From NCBI RefSeq assembly GCF_004114695.1, contig NZ_CP035310.1, positions 682,001-746,000 on the forward strand: a DNA stretch of 64,000 nt. The letters run 5' to 3'. The notes below the pieces were generated by a model. That model had not been told where the DNA came from. It saw only the letters and a list, made by a program, of their open reading frames with translations, and did not search any database. The stretch comes from Erythrobacter sp. HKB08 (GTDB lineage Bacteria; Pseudomonadota; Alphaproteobacteria; Sphingomonadales; Sphingomonadaceae). Position numbers and translations under genes: made by a program. Numbering within the stretch: the first letter of the stretch is position 1; each line of letters opens with the position of its first letter. Below, piece after piece: positions 9,335 through 17,350 of the stretch.

Positions 9335-10684
9335 ATGATCCGCAAACTCGCAGGCGTGGCGACCGGTCTCGGCGCTTCGCTATTCGTATCGACCGCCGCT
9401 TTGGCGCAGGAAGTCGCCGAAGTGGCGGAGGCCGCACCGGCCGTTCCGAACCCGGGCAACAACGCCTGGATGATGACCGCCACGGTTCTCGTGATGCTCA
9501 TGATCCTGCCGGGCCTTGCGCTGTTCTACGGCGGCCTGACGCGTTCGAAGAACATGCTTTCGACAATGACCCAGGTCGGCGCGACGGCCTGTCTCGCCAT
9601 GATCATCTGGGTGATGTGGGGCTATTCGCTGGCGTTCGGCGATACCTCTTATGAAGGTACGCTGGGCCTCTTCATCAGCGGCGGGAGCTACTTCCTCGCC
9701 GGAACCGATGCGAGCAGCACCGCCGCGACCTTCACCGATGAAGTCATCAGCAAATACGTCTTCATCAGCTTCCAGATGACCTTCGCCGCGATCACCGCTG
9801 CACTCATCCTCGGCGCGACTGCCGAGCGCATGAAGTTCAGCGCGGTGATGATGTTCGTGCCGATCTGGCTGACCATCGTCTACTTCCCGATCGCGCACAT
9901 GGTTTGGGCTGCCGATGGCCTGCTGTTTGTCGACGGTGCACTCGACTTCGCCGGCGGCACGGTGGTGCACATCAACGCCGGTGTCTCGGGCCTCGTCCTT
10001 GCCTACCTGCTCGGCAAGCGCCGCGGCTATCCGGCAGAGCCGATGCCGCCGCACTCGATGACGCTGACCATGGTCGGCACCGGCCTGCTGTGGGTGGGCT
10101 GGTTCGGCTTCAACGCCGGTTCCGCACTCGAAGCGGACGGTTCGGCCGGCCTCGCGATGATCAACACCTTCGTCGCTACCGCTGCCGGTGCGCTCACCTG
10201 GATGGTGATCGAGAAGCTGGCCGGTCACAAGGGTTCGGCTCTCGGCTTCTGTTCGGGCGTCATCGCCGGCCTCGTCGCCGTCACGCCTGCTGCCGGTAAC
10301 AGCGGCCCGTTCGGCGCCATCCTGCTCGGCATCGTCGCTTCGGCCATCTGCTACTTCGCGGTCGCCAAGGCCAAGGCGAAGTTCGGCTACGACGACTCGC
10401 TCGACGCCTTCGGCATCCACGGTGTCGGCGGCATGGTCGGCGCAGTCGGCACCGCCGTCGTCTACCAGGCATTCCTGGGCGGACCGGCGGGCGACGACGC
10501 CAACGCGCTCGGCACGCAGCTCTGGATCCAGATCAAGGGCGTGCTCATCACGATCGGTTGGGCCGGGATCGGCACGCTGATCGCGGGCTACCTCGTCAAG
10601 CTGACCATCGGACTTCGCGTCGACGAAGAAGCCGAGGTCAACGGGCTCGACATCTCCGAACACGGAGAGCGCGCCTACAACTAA
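9335..10684 (+). CDS. amtB: Ammonium transporter
   Basis: An inner-membrane ammonium channel of the Amt/Rh family, 449 residues with about 11 transmembrane helices. A cleavable signal peptide is likely (about residues 1-24, ending ALAQ), followed by an Ala/Glu/Pro-rich stretch. The twin pore histidines are visible in VVHINAGVSG and GIHGVGGMVG. The start at 9335 is preferred over the in-frame ATG at 9320 because AAGGAT lies at the correct distance. Co-transcribed with glnK, whose product blocks the pore when nitrogen is sufficient (family knowledge). Confidence 0.96.
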   Translation: MIRKLAGVATGLGASLFVSTAALAQEVAEVAEAAPAVPNPGNNAWMMTATVLVMLMILPGLALFYGGLTRSKNMLSTMTQVGATACLAMIIWVMWGYSLAFGDTSYEGTLGLFISGGSYFLAGTDASSTAATFTDEVISKYVFISFQMTFAAITAALILGATAERMKFSAVMMFVPIWLTIVYFPIAHMVWAADGLLFVDGALDFAGGTVVHINAGVSGLVLAYLLGKRRGYPAEPMPPHSMTLTMVGTGLLWVGWFGFNAGSALEADGSAGLAMINTFVATAAGALTWMVIEKLAGHKGSALGFCSGVIAGLVAVTPAAGNSGPFGAILLGIVASAICYFAVAKAKAKFGYDDSLDAFGIHGVGGMVGAVGTAVVYQAFLGGPAGDDANALGTQLWIQIKGVLITIGWAGIGTLIAGYLVKLTIGLRVDEEAEVNGLDISEHGERAYN

Positions 10685-10769
10685 CACCCAGGTACGGCGG
10701 GTCCGGGAAATCCTCTCCCTTCCCGGTCCCGCCGCACGACGTTCCTCCTGCGAACACAACAACTGACAA

Positions 10770-10801
10770 GGGCCGGAGCCAGCCGCTCCGGCCCCTTTTT
10801 T
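10770..10801 (+). terminator. Rho-independent terminator after glnK-amtB
   Basis: A perfect 10-bp GC-rich stem (GGGCCGGAGC / GCTCCGGCCC) with a 5-base loop is followed by six T residues. It lies 85 bp after the amtB stop. Confidence 0.92.
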
Positions 10802-10871
10802 ATGCTCCGGCAAAAAATGCAGGTGATTCAATTAGGCAACACAAGATTCCGAAAAATGCAACTCAATGACA

Positions 10872-10893
10872 ATTGCGTTGCAATAGGCGCAAT
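10872..10893 (+). promoter_or_regulatory. Inverted repeat upstream of the TonB receptor
   Basis: Arms ATTGCG and CGCAAT, 10 bases apart, lie in an AT-richer segment about 50 bp before the TonB receptor start. It could be an operator, but the arms are short and chance is possible. No clear Fur-like box is seen. Confidence 0.25.
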
Positions 10894-10940
10894 CGTCGGT
10901 AGGCAAGTCGGTCAGGAGTCGTATTTTTGGGAGAGAATAC

Positions 10941-13676
10941 ATGCAGTCAGCAATCCGCAAGACCTGTCTCGCCTCGGTTTCGGCGTTCGGCATCAGCGTG
11001 CTCGTCGCTTCACCGGCGATGGCGCAAAGCAACACGGACCAGAGCGCGGCGAACAACAGCCGCGTCGATAGCCCGGCCATCGTCGTAACCGGTACCCGCC
11101 AAGCCGATCGCTCGGCGGCAGACACCGTCGCACCGATCGATGTCGTCTCCGGTGCGGAGCTGACCAACCAGGCCGACAGCGACATCAGCAATTTGCTGCG
11201 CGTCGCGGTGCCTTCGTTCAACGTCAACACCCAACCGATTTCGGATGCGGCAACTCTCGTTCGTCCTGCGAACCTGCGTGGTCTCTCTCCCGACAACACG
11301 CTGGTCCTCGTCAACGGCAAGCGCATGCACCGTGCCGCGGTCATCGCTTTCCTCGGCGGCGGTATCTCGGACGGCTCGCAAGGCCCCGACGTTTCGACCA
11401 TCCCGGCGATCGCCATCAAGCAGCTCGAAGTGCTACGTGACGGTGCATCCTCGCAATATGGTTCGGACGCCATCGCGGGCGTGATGAACTTCATCCTCAA
11501 GGACGATGCCGAAGGCGGCATGGTCACCGGCAAGTGGGGTTCCACCTACGAAGGTGACGGCGACAACTACCTCATCGGCCTCAATGTCGGCCTGCCGATC
11601 ACCGATGCTGGCTTCCTCAACCTGAGCGCCGAATATGGCGAATCCGACGCGACCAGCCGTTCGGTCCAGCGCGACGATGCCGCGGCCCTGATCGCCGCCG
11701 GCAACACTGCCGTCGCCGACCCGGCGCAGATCTGGGGCCAGCCGAACGTCAACGACGACTTCAAGTTCTTCGCAAACTTCGGCATCGACCTCGCGCCCGA
11801 CATCACGCTCTACGCTTTCGGCAACTATGCCGAGCGCAATGTCGACGGCGGCTTCTTCTTCCGCAACCCGACCAACCGCGCCGGCGTCTATCGCGGCCCG
11901 CTGGTCGATCCGAATACCGGTTTCGCCGATCCCAATGGCGTGGCCTCGGTGCTCGTCGGCGACCTGTCGATCAACAACACGGGCGATTGCCCGGCCGGCA
12001 TTCCGCTGACCGGAACCAACGGGCTTATTCCGGATCCGACCATACTCGCAGCGGTTTCGGCGGACGCGAACTGCTTCTCCTTCGTGGAGCTGTTCCCCGG
12101 TGGTTTCACCCCGCGCTTCGGCGGCGATTTGGAAGATTACTCGATGGCGGGCGGCCTGCGCGGCCAGCTGTTTGGCGGTCTCGATTTCGACCTCAGCTAC
12201 CGGCACGGCCGGAACAAGGTCGATTTCTTCATCCGCAACACGATCAACGCCTCGCTCGGCCCGAACACGCCGACCGAGTTCAACCCGGGCGGCTATTCGC
12301 AGACGGAAAACGTCGTGAACCTCGACCTCGGCTACAACTTCCAGGTCGGCAGCGGCAGCGTCTATGTCGCAGCCGGTGCGGAGTATCGTGACGAGACGTT
12401 CAGGATCTTCGCCGGCGACCCGGCATCGTTCGAACTCGGTCCGCTCGCGCAGCCGACCGCGGCCTATCCCTTCGGTCAGGGCTTCTCGACCAGCTCGAAC
12501 GGCTTCGGCGGTTTCTCGAACAACGCAGCCGGCTCCAGCAAGGAAGACAACAAGGCGGTCTACCTCGACGTCGAGGCCGACCTGATCGAGGCACTGACGC
12601 TGCAGGCGGCGGTCCGCTACGAAGACACCAAGAGCTTCGGCGACACCACCACCTGGAAGCTCGGCGCGCTCTATCGCCTGTCGGACAACTTCCGCCTGCG
12701 CGGGACCTACTCGACCGGCTTCCACGTGCCGACCGCAGGGCAAGCTAACGTCATCAACGTCACCACGCAGTTCTCCAACGGGCAGCTGCAGGACGAAGGT
12801 ACGTTCCCGCTGTTCAGCCCGGCCGGCCTGATCGTTTCCGACTTCATCGCGGACACGACTGCCAATGGCGGCCTCGGTCTCCCGCGCCCGACGCTCGGGC
12901 CGGAGGAAGCCGACAGCTTCACGGCAGGTGTCGCGGGCGACTTCGGCAACGTGACCTTCACGCTCGATTACTTCAACATCAAGCTGAAGGATCGCATCTC
13001 GCGTTCGTCGACCATCAACTTCACCAACGCGCTGCTGTATCTCGCGGACCGTGAAGGGGTGATGGTGACCTCGACGAACACGGCGGGCCTGCTGGCGGAA
13101 CTCGATGCGGCGAATGTCATCGACCGCAACGACTTCACCGGCTTCGAGGACCTTACGTCCTTCGCCTTCTTCAACAATGCGTTCGATACGCGCACGCAGG
13201 GCATCGACTTCGTTGCCAACGCGCGCCTCGACCTGACCGAAGCAGGCCGGACGCAGGCGACGCTGGCGATCAACTACACCAAGACCGACGTGGTCGATGC
13301 CGACCCGACGATCTCGGCTACGCGTATCCGCCAGCTGGAAGAGAACCTCCCGAACTGGAAGGGCTTCTTCAACCTGACGCATGAAGAAGGGCCGTTCCGC
13401 GGCCTGCTTCGCGCCAACTACTACGGCAGCTTCTACGAAGCGCACCTCGACGATGGGACGCTTCCGATCGACGCAGGTTCGCGGGTCACCTTCGATGCCG
13501 AGCTCGGCTACGAAGTGATCGAAGGGCTGGAACTCACCGTCGGCGCCCAGAACCTGCTCGACACCTATCCGACCCGGAACCCCTATGCGGGCATCGCCGG
13601 TGCGGAATACACGGTGACCTCGCCCTTCGGCTTCAACGGGGGCACCTATTACATCCGCGCCCGCTTCCAGTGGTAA
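10941..13676 (+). CDS. TonB-dependent outer-membrane receptor
   Basis: A 911-residue outer-membrane active transporter. A signal peptide (residues 1-29, ending AMAQ) precedes a TonB box-like segment AIVVTGTRQ (about 49-57). The plug domain contains LRGLSPDNTLVLVNGKR and DGASSQYGSDAIAGVMNF. A 22-strand barrel is expected, and the protein ends in the aromatic YYIRARFQW typical of barrel insertion signals. Terminators flank the gene on both sides, so it is monocistronic. The substrate (siderophore, vitamin, glycan or peptide) cannot be read, and no uptake partners are adjacent. A GGGAGAG Shine-Dalgarno precedes the ATG. Confidence 0.95.
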   Translation: MQSAIRKTCLASVSAFGISVLVASPAMAQSNTDQSAANNSRVDSPAIVVTGTRQADRSAADTVAPIDVVSGAELTNQADSDISNLLRVAVPSFNVNTQPISDAATLVRPANLRGLSPDNTLVLVNGKRMHRAAVIAFLGGGISDGSQGPDVSTIPAIAIKQLEVLRDGASSQYGSDAIAGVMNFILKDDAEGGMVTGKWGSTYEGDGDNYLIGLNVGLPITDAGFLNLSAEYGESDATSRSVQRDDAAALIAAGNTAVADPAQIWGQPNVNDDFKFFANFGIDLAPDITLYAFGNYAERNVDGGFFFRNPTNRAGVYRGPLVDPNTGFADPNGVASVLVGDLSINNTGDCPAGIPLTGTNGLIPDPTILAAVSADANCFSFVELFPGGFTPRFGGDLEDYSMAGGLRGQLFGGLDFDLSYRHGRNKVDFFIRNTINASLGPNTPTEFNPGGYSQTENVVNLDLGYNFQVGSGSVYVAAGAEYRDETFRIFAGDPASFELGPLAQPTAAYPFGQGFSTSSNGFGGFSNNAAGSSKEDNKAVYLDVEADLIEALTLQAAVRYEDTKSFGDTTTWKLGALYRLSDNFRLRGTYSTGFHVPTAGQANVINVTTQFSNGQLQDEGTFPLFSPAGLIVSDFIADTTANGGLGLPRPTLGPEEADSFTAGVAGDFGNVTFTLDYFNIKLKDRISRSSTINFTNALLYLADREGVMVTSTNTAGLLAELDAANVIDRNDFTGFEDLTSFAFFNNAFDTRTQGIDFVANARLDLTEAGRTQATLAINYTKTDVVDADPTISATRIRQLEENLPNWKGFFNLTHEEGPFRGLLRANYYGSFYEAHLDDGTLPIDAGSRVTFDAELGYEVIEGLELTVGAQNLLDTYPTRNPYAGIAGAEYTVTSPFGFNGGTYYIRARFQW

Positions 13677-13702
13677 GACCAAGGCCGATCGATGTAACGA
13701 GG

Positions 13703-13735
13703 GGGAGGGGCCGCAAGGCTCCTCCCTTCTTCTTT
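13703..13735 (+). terminator. Rho-independent terminator after the TonB receptor
   Basis: A 10-bp stem with one G-U pair and a GCAA tetraloop is followed by a pyrimidine/T-rich tail (TTCTTCTTT). It starts 26 bp after the receptor stop codon. Confidence 0.85.
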
Positions 13736-13763
13736 GGGGTCGTGCATTCGGGGGAGCGATTCC

Positions 13764-14288
13764 ATGCCTGACATCCGCCTTGCGACGCAGGACGACCGCG
13801 AGGTGATCGCCGACCTCATGGAGCGCGCGATCGCCGAACTGCAGAAGGGCTTCCTGACCGACGAGCAGATCGAATCCTCGCGCGCAGGCATGGGGCTGGA
13901 CCTCCAGCTGATAGAGGACGGGACCTATTTCTGCGTCGAGGACGAAGGCCAGCTAGCCGGTTGCGGCGGCTGGTCGCGCCGCGCGACGCTATATGGCGGG
14001 GACCATTCGGCCGGGCGCGATTCCCGCCTGCTCGACCCGGCGAGCGAACGCGCGCGGATCAGGGCGATGTACACCCACCCCGACCATACACGCAAAGGCA
14101 TCGGCAGCCTGATCCTGAAGGCGGCGGAGGACGCGGCGCGCGCCGAGGGCTTCGCAGAGATCGAGATGGCCGCGACGATGGCGGGCAAGCCCTTCTACCT
14201 CACCCACGGCTACTGCGTGGAGAGCGAATGGTTCGACACGCACGGCAAGGTGCCGGTGCCGCTCGCAACGATGGCGAAGCGCCTCTAG
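13764..14288 (+). CDS. GNAT-family N-acetyltransferase
   Basis: A 174-residue acetyl-CoA-dependent acetyltransferase. The motif A acetyl-CoA loop is seen as HPDHTRKGIGSLIL in the middle of the protein, followed by an EIEMAATMAGKPFYLTHGY segment typical of motif B. The ATG at 13764 has a GGGGGAG Shine-Dalgarno 8 bp upstream and begins with the domain's first strand; an ATG 30 bp upstream is in frame but less well placed. The stop overlaps the convergent GMC oxidoreductase stop by 4 bp. The acceptor is unknown. Confidence 0.88.
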   Translation: MPDIRLATQDDREVIADLMERAIAELQKGFLTDEQIESSRAGMGLDLQLIEDGTYFCVEDEGQLAGCGGWSRRATLYGGDHSAGRDSRLLDPASERARIRAMYTHPDHTRKGIGSLILKAAEDAARAEGFAEIEMAATMAGKPFYLTHGYCVESEWFDTHGKVPVPLATMAKRL

Positions 14289-15874
14289 GCGCGCTCGGCC
14301 TCGAGAATGAAGTCGGCGCAGCGTTCGCCGATCATGATGCTCGGCGCGTTGGTATTGCCGCTGACGATCTTCGGCATGATCGAGGCATCGGCGATCCACA
14401 GCCCCTCGACACCGCGTGCCTTCAGCTTCGTATCGACCACCGCGTCCTCGTCCGAGCCCATGCGGCAGGTGCCGACCGGGTGGTAGACCGTATCCGCCCG
14501 GTTGCGGATCAGCTCGTCGAGCTGGGCATCGTCGTCGAGGTCGATCGGGTGGCGATCGGTCGGCTTGTATTCGGCGAGCGGTCCGGTGTCGACGATCCGG
14601 TGCGACAGGCGAACGCCTGCGCGCATCACCGCCATGTCGCGCTCGTCGTCGAGGAAGTTCGGGTCGATCCGCGGCGCATCGGCGGCATCGGGTGAATTGA
14701 GGCGGACGGTGCCGCGGCTTTCCGGTCGAAGGACGCAGGCATGCAGCGAGAAGCCGTGCCCCTTCACCTTCTCGCGCCCATGATCCTCGAGGACAGCCGG
14801 GACGAAGTGCCACTGCACGTCGGGCGCGGGGGCATCCTCGCTCACCGTCCAGAACCCGCCAGCCTCGGCATAAGGCGTGGTCATGATGCCGGTACGCTTG
14901 CGGCGGTGTTCGATGATCGCCTTCGCCATGCGCGCGGTGCCGGCAAGGCTGTCGCCGATCGGCACGGTCGATTCGGTTTCCCAGCCGGAGACGTAGTCGA
15001 TGTGGTCCTGCAGGTTCGAGCCGACCTCCGGCTTGTCGAGCACAACCTCGATGCCATGCTCTTTGAGGTGCTCTGCCGGACCGATGCCCGATGTCATGAG
15101 AATCTGCGGCGAATTGAATGCGCCGGCGCTCAGGATCACGCCGCCCTTGGCGCGGATCACCTCGCGCTTGCGGCCGCTCTTGATCGCAACGCCGACGACG
15201 CGGCCGTTCTCGACGACCAGTTTTTCGACCAGCGTCTTGGTGCGAACGTGGAAATTGCCCTGCTCGCGGATCGGCTCGACATAGGCGCGCGCAGCCGACC
15301 AGCGCTCGCCGTTGCGCTGCGTCACCTGGTAGAGGCCGAAGCCTTCCTGCTTCTCGCCGTTGAAGTCGCCGTTCTCGCGCAATTGCAGCGAGGCGGCACT
15401 TTGCACGAAGGCATGGCTCGTCGGGTTGGCCCATTTCTGGTCGGAGACGAACAGCGGCCCGCCTTCGCCGTGATACTCGTCCGCCCCGCGCTCGTTGCTT
15501 TCGGCCTTCTTGAAGTAGGGCAGGACGTCGTCGTAGCCCCAGCCGTCGCAGCCCATCGCGGCCCAGTTGTCGTAGTCCCAGCGATTGCCGCGGATATAGA
15601 CCATCGCGTTGATCGCGGAGGAACCGCCAAGACCCTTGCCGCGCGGCTGGTAGCCGATGCGGCCGTTGAGGCCCTTCTGCGGCACCGTCTCGTAGCGATA
15701 GTTCGAGTTCTTTAGCAGGAAGGGCATGAAGCCCGGCGTCTTGACCAGCAGGTTGTTGTTCCGCCCGCCCGCTTCGACGAGGCACACCCGGCGCGTCCCG
15801 TCGACCGCGAGCCTGCCGGCGACCGCGCTTCCCGCGCTGCCGCCACCGATGACGATATAGTCGTAGTCAGCCAT
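14285..15874 (-). CDS. GMC-family FAD-dependent oxidoreductase (choline/alcohol dehydrogenase-like)
   Basis: A 529-residue flavoenzyme that oxidises an alcohol. The FAD-binding motif VIGGGSAGSAVAGRL starts at residue 7. The GMC signature is visible in GYQPRGKGLGGSSAINAMVY. The catalytic His/Asn pair lies in YHPVGTCRMG and SGNTNAPS near the C-terminus. It resembles BetA and the broader alcohol/polyethylene-glycol dehydrogenases. No betaine-aldehyde dehydrogenase or choline transporter is adjacent, so I do not assign betA. An AGGAGAGGAC Shine-Dalgarno precedes the start. It is probably co-transcribed with the hydroxylase 24 bp upstream. Confidence 0.9.
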   Translation of the reverse strand: MADYDYIVIGGGSAGSAVAGRLAVDGTRRVCLVEAGGRNNNLLVKTPGFMPFLLKNSNYRYETVPQKGLNGRIGYQPRGKGLGGSSAINAMVYIRGNRWDYDNWAAMGCDGWGYDDVLPYFKKAESNERGADEYHGEGGPLFVSDQKWANPTSHAFVQSAASLQLRENGDFNGEKQEGFGLYQVTQRNGERWSAARAYVEPIREQGNFHVRTKTLVEKLVVENGRVVGVAIKSGRKREVIRAKGGVILSAGAFNSPQILMTSGIGPAEHLKEHGIEVVLDKPEVGSNLQDHIDYVSGWETESTVPIGDSLAGTARMAKAIIEHRRKRTGIMTTPYAEAGGFWTVSEDAPAPDVQWHFVPAVLEDHGREKVKGHGFSLHACVLRPESRGTVRLNSPDAADAPRIDPNFLDDERDMAVMRAGVRLSHRIVDTGPLAEYKPTDRHPIDLDDDAQLDELIRNRADTVYHPVGTCRMGSDEDAVVDTKLKARGVEGLWIADASIMPKIVSGNTNAPSIMIGERCADFILEAERA

Positions 15875-15898
15875 GTCCTCTCCTTTTCGGGCGCGAAG

Positions 15899-16849
15899 CT
15901 ATGCCGCTTCGTTCTGCCCTGGAATAGTGTTGTCCTGTCCGGGCGGCTCCGCATTGCCTTGCCGTTCGAGCCAGCGCGCGCGGATCATGTCGGACGTGTC
16001 GCGGCTGCCGTCATGCGTCCAGCCAGGCTCGCGCCAGAGGTAGGACAGCTTGTGGCGCCACGGTGCCGCGGCGAGGTCGCGCGCGATGCCGATCCATTCG
16101 TGGAACACCGCCCACAGCAGGTTGAAGCTGCCGAGTTGCTTCACGATGCCGTAGCGGATGCGCTCTTCGTCCGGGCGCTCTTCCTCGAAAGTGCCGAACA
16201 TCCGGTCCCAGATGATGAAGACGCCGGCGTAGTTGCGGTCGAGATAGCGCGGATTGGTCGCATGATGGACGCGGTGGTGGCTTGGCGTGTTCATCACCGC
16301 CTCGAACCAGCGCGGCATCTTGCCGATCGCCTCGGTGTGAATCCAGAACTGGTAGATCAGGTTGAAGCCCGCGCAGATCGCCAGCATGCCGGGATGGAAC
16401 CCGATCAGCACGAGCGGCAGGCGAAACACGAAGCTTCCCGCAAAGAACCCGGTCCAGGTCTGCCGCAGCGCAGTCGACAGATTGTAGTGCTGGCTGGAAT
16501 GGTGGTTCACATGGCTCGCCCAGAACCAGCGGACGCGGTGGGCGGTGCGGTGGAACAGGTAATAGGCGAGGTCGTCGAGCACGAAGGCAATCGGCCAGAC
16601 CCACCATTGCCAACCTATGTCGGCAAGGCGGAACTGGTAGAGCCATAGCGACAGCGCGACGACGAAGCCGCCGAACAGAACGCCGGCGACCGTGCTCCCC
16701 AGCCCGAAGGCGAGGCTCGTCAGCGTGTCGCGCGGCTCGTAGGCCTCGGGACGCTTCTTCCACGACCACAGCATCTCGGCGAGGACCAGGCCGACAAACA
16801 GCGGCACGGCATAATCGACCGGCGAGAAACCTTGCGCCCACTCAGGCAT
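15899..16849 (-). CDS. Sterol desaturase/fatty-acid hydroxylase family membrane protein
   Basis: A 316-residue integral membrane di-iron enzyme. The family's histidine boxes appear in order as HRTAH, HVNHHSSQH and HHRVHH. Several hydrophobic segments precede and separate them. The family hydroxylates or desaturates lipids, carotenoids or sterol-like substrates (established). The substrate here is unknown. The start overlaps the upstream small gene by 8 nt, and a GMC oxidoreductase follows 24 bp downstream, so the three genes probably form an operon. The hydroxylase/alcohol oxidase pairing could act sequentially on one substrate, which is inference. A second family member is at 31736-32581. 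Confidence 0.92.
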   Translation of the reverse strand: MPEWAQGFSPVDYAVPLFVGLVLAEMLWSWKKRPEAYEPRDTLTSLAFGLGSTVAGVLFGGFVVALSLWLYQFRLADIGWQWWVWPIAFVLDDLAYYLFHRTAHRVRWFWASHVNHHSSQHYNLSTALRQTWTGFFAGSFVFRLPLVLIGFHPGMLAICAGFNLIYQFWIHTEAIGKMPRWFEAVMNTPSHHRVHHATNPRYLDRNYAGVFIIWDRMFGTFEEERPDEERIRYGIVKQLGSFNLLWAVFHEWIGIARDLAAAPWRHKLSYLWREPGWTHDGSRDTSDMIRARWLERQGNAEPPGQDNTIPGQNEAA

Positions 16850-17249
16850 GGCGCTTCTCCAGCCGCCGCAGGCTCGAGGCCCATTCCTGCGCCTTCGCGC
16901 CGAGGTTGAGCGTGACCGATCCGAACGGCTTGTCCTCCGCCTCGATCGTCAGGAAGCCCTGGTCGAGCCGCGCCTCGGGCCGGTGCTCGATCAGGCGCGA
17001 GGCGAAATGCGTGCCGTGGCGCCGCAGCAGCAGGATACGCCCGCGCGCATCGCGCATGAGCGCGCTGTAGCCGGCACGGTCGATCGCGATCTCCACCGGG
17101 TCGAAACCGCAGACGGCTTCCTCGGCAAGCTCGCGCGCTTCTTCTTCGCTGCGGATCCGCCGGTCGCCGCCGAGTTTCATCCGGCCCGCAAGCCATGCAA
17201 GCGCGAGAATCGCGAGCAGGGAACCGCCGAATTGGATGAGCTCGGGCAT
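16842..17249 (-). CDS. Hypothetical membrane-anchored protein
   Basis: A 135-residue protein of unknown function. A hydrophobic N-terminal helix (about residues 5-23, FGGSLLAILALAWLAG) anchors a charged cytoplasmic or periplasmic domain containing the segment GRILLLRRHGTHFASRL. It is the first gene of the minus-strand run with the hydroxylase and GMC oxidoreductase and overlaps the hydroxylase start by 8 nt, which implies translational coupling. A palindrome at 17258-17275 lies immediately upstream of its start codon. I do not recognise the family. Confidence 0.75.
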   Translation of the reverse strand: MPELIQFGGSLLAILALAWLAGRMKLGGDRRIRSEEEARELAEEAVCGFDPVEIAIDRAGYSALMRDARGRILLLRRHGTHFASRLIEHRPEARLDQGFLTIEAEDKPFGSVTLNLGAKAQEWASSLRRLEKRHA

Positions 17250-17257
17250 GGGGAGTT

Positions 17258-17275
17258 ACTGACACAAATGTCAGT
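17258..17275. promoter_or_regulatory. 18-bp perfect interrupted palindrome between divergent genes
   Basis: ACTGACA, four bases, TGTCAGT. It lies 8 bp upstream of the minus-strand hypothetical gene and about 75 bp upstream of the plus-strand M20 hydrolase. The geometry suits a dimeric repressor such as a TetR- or MarR-type protein, but no cognate regulator is adjacent. Confidence 0.5.
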
Positions 17276-17350
17276 GCCGGTCGAGAGACTCTTCTGGCCT
17301 TGGAAGCTGCCGATTGCGCCGATACAAGGGCGCTTCGGAAGAGGACTGAC

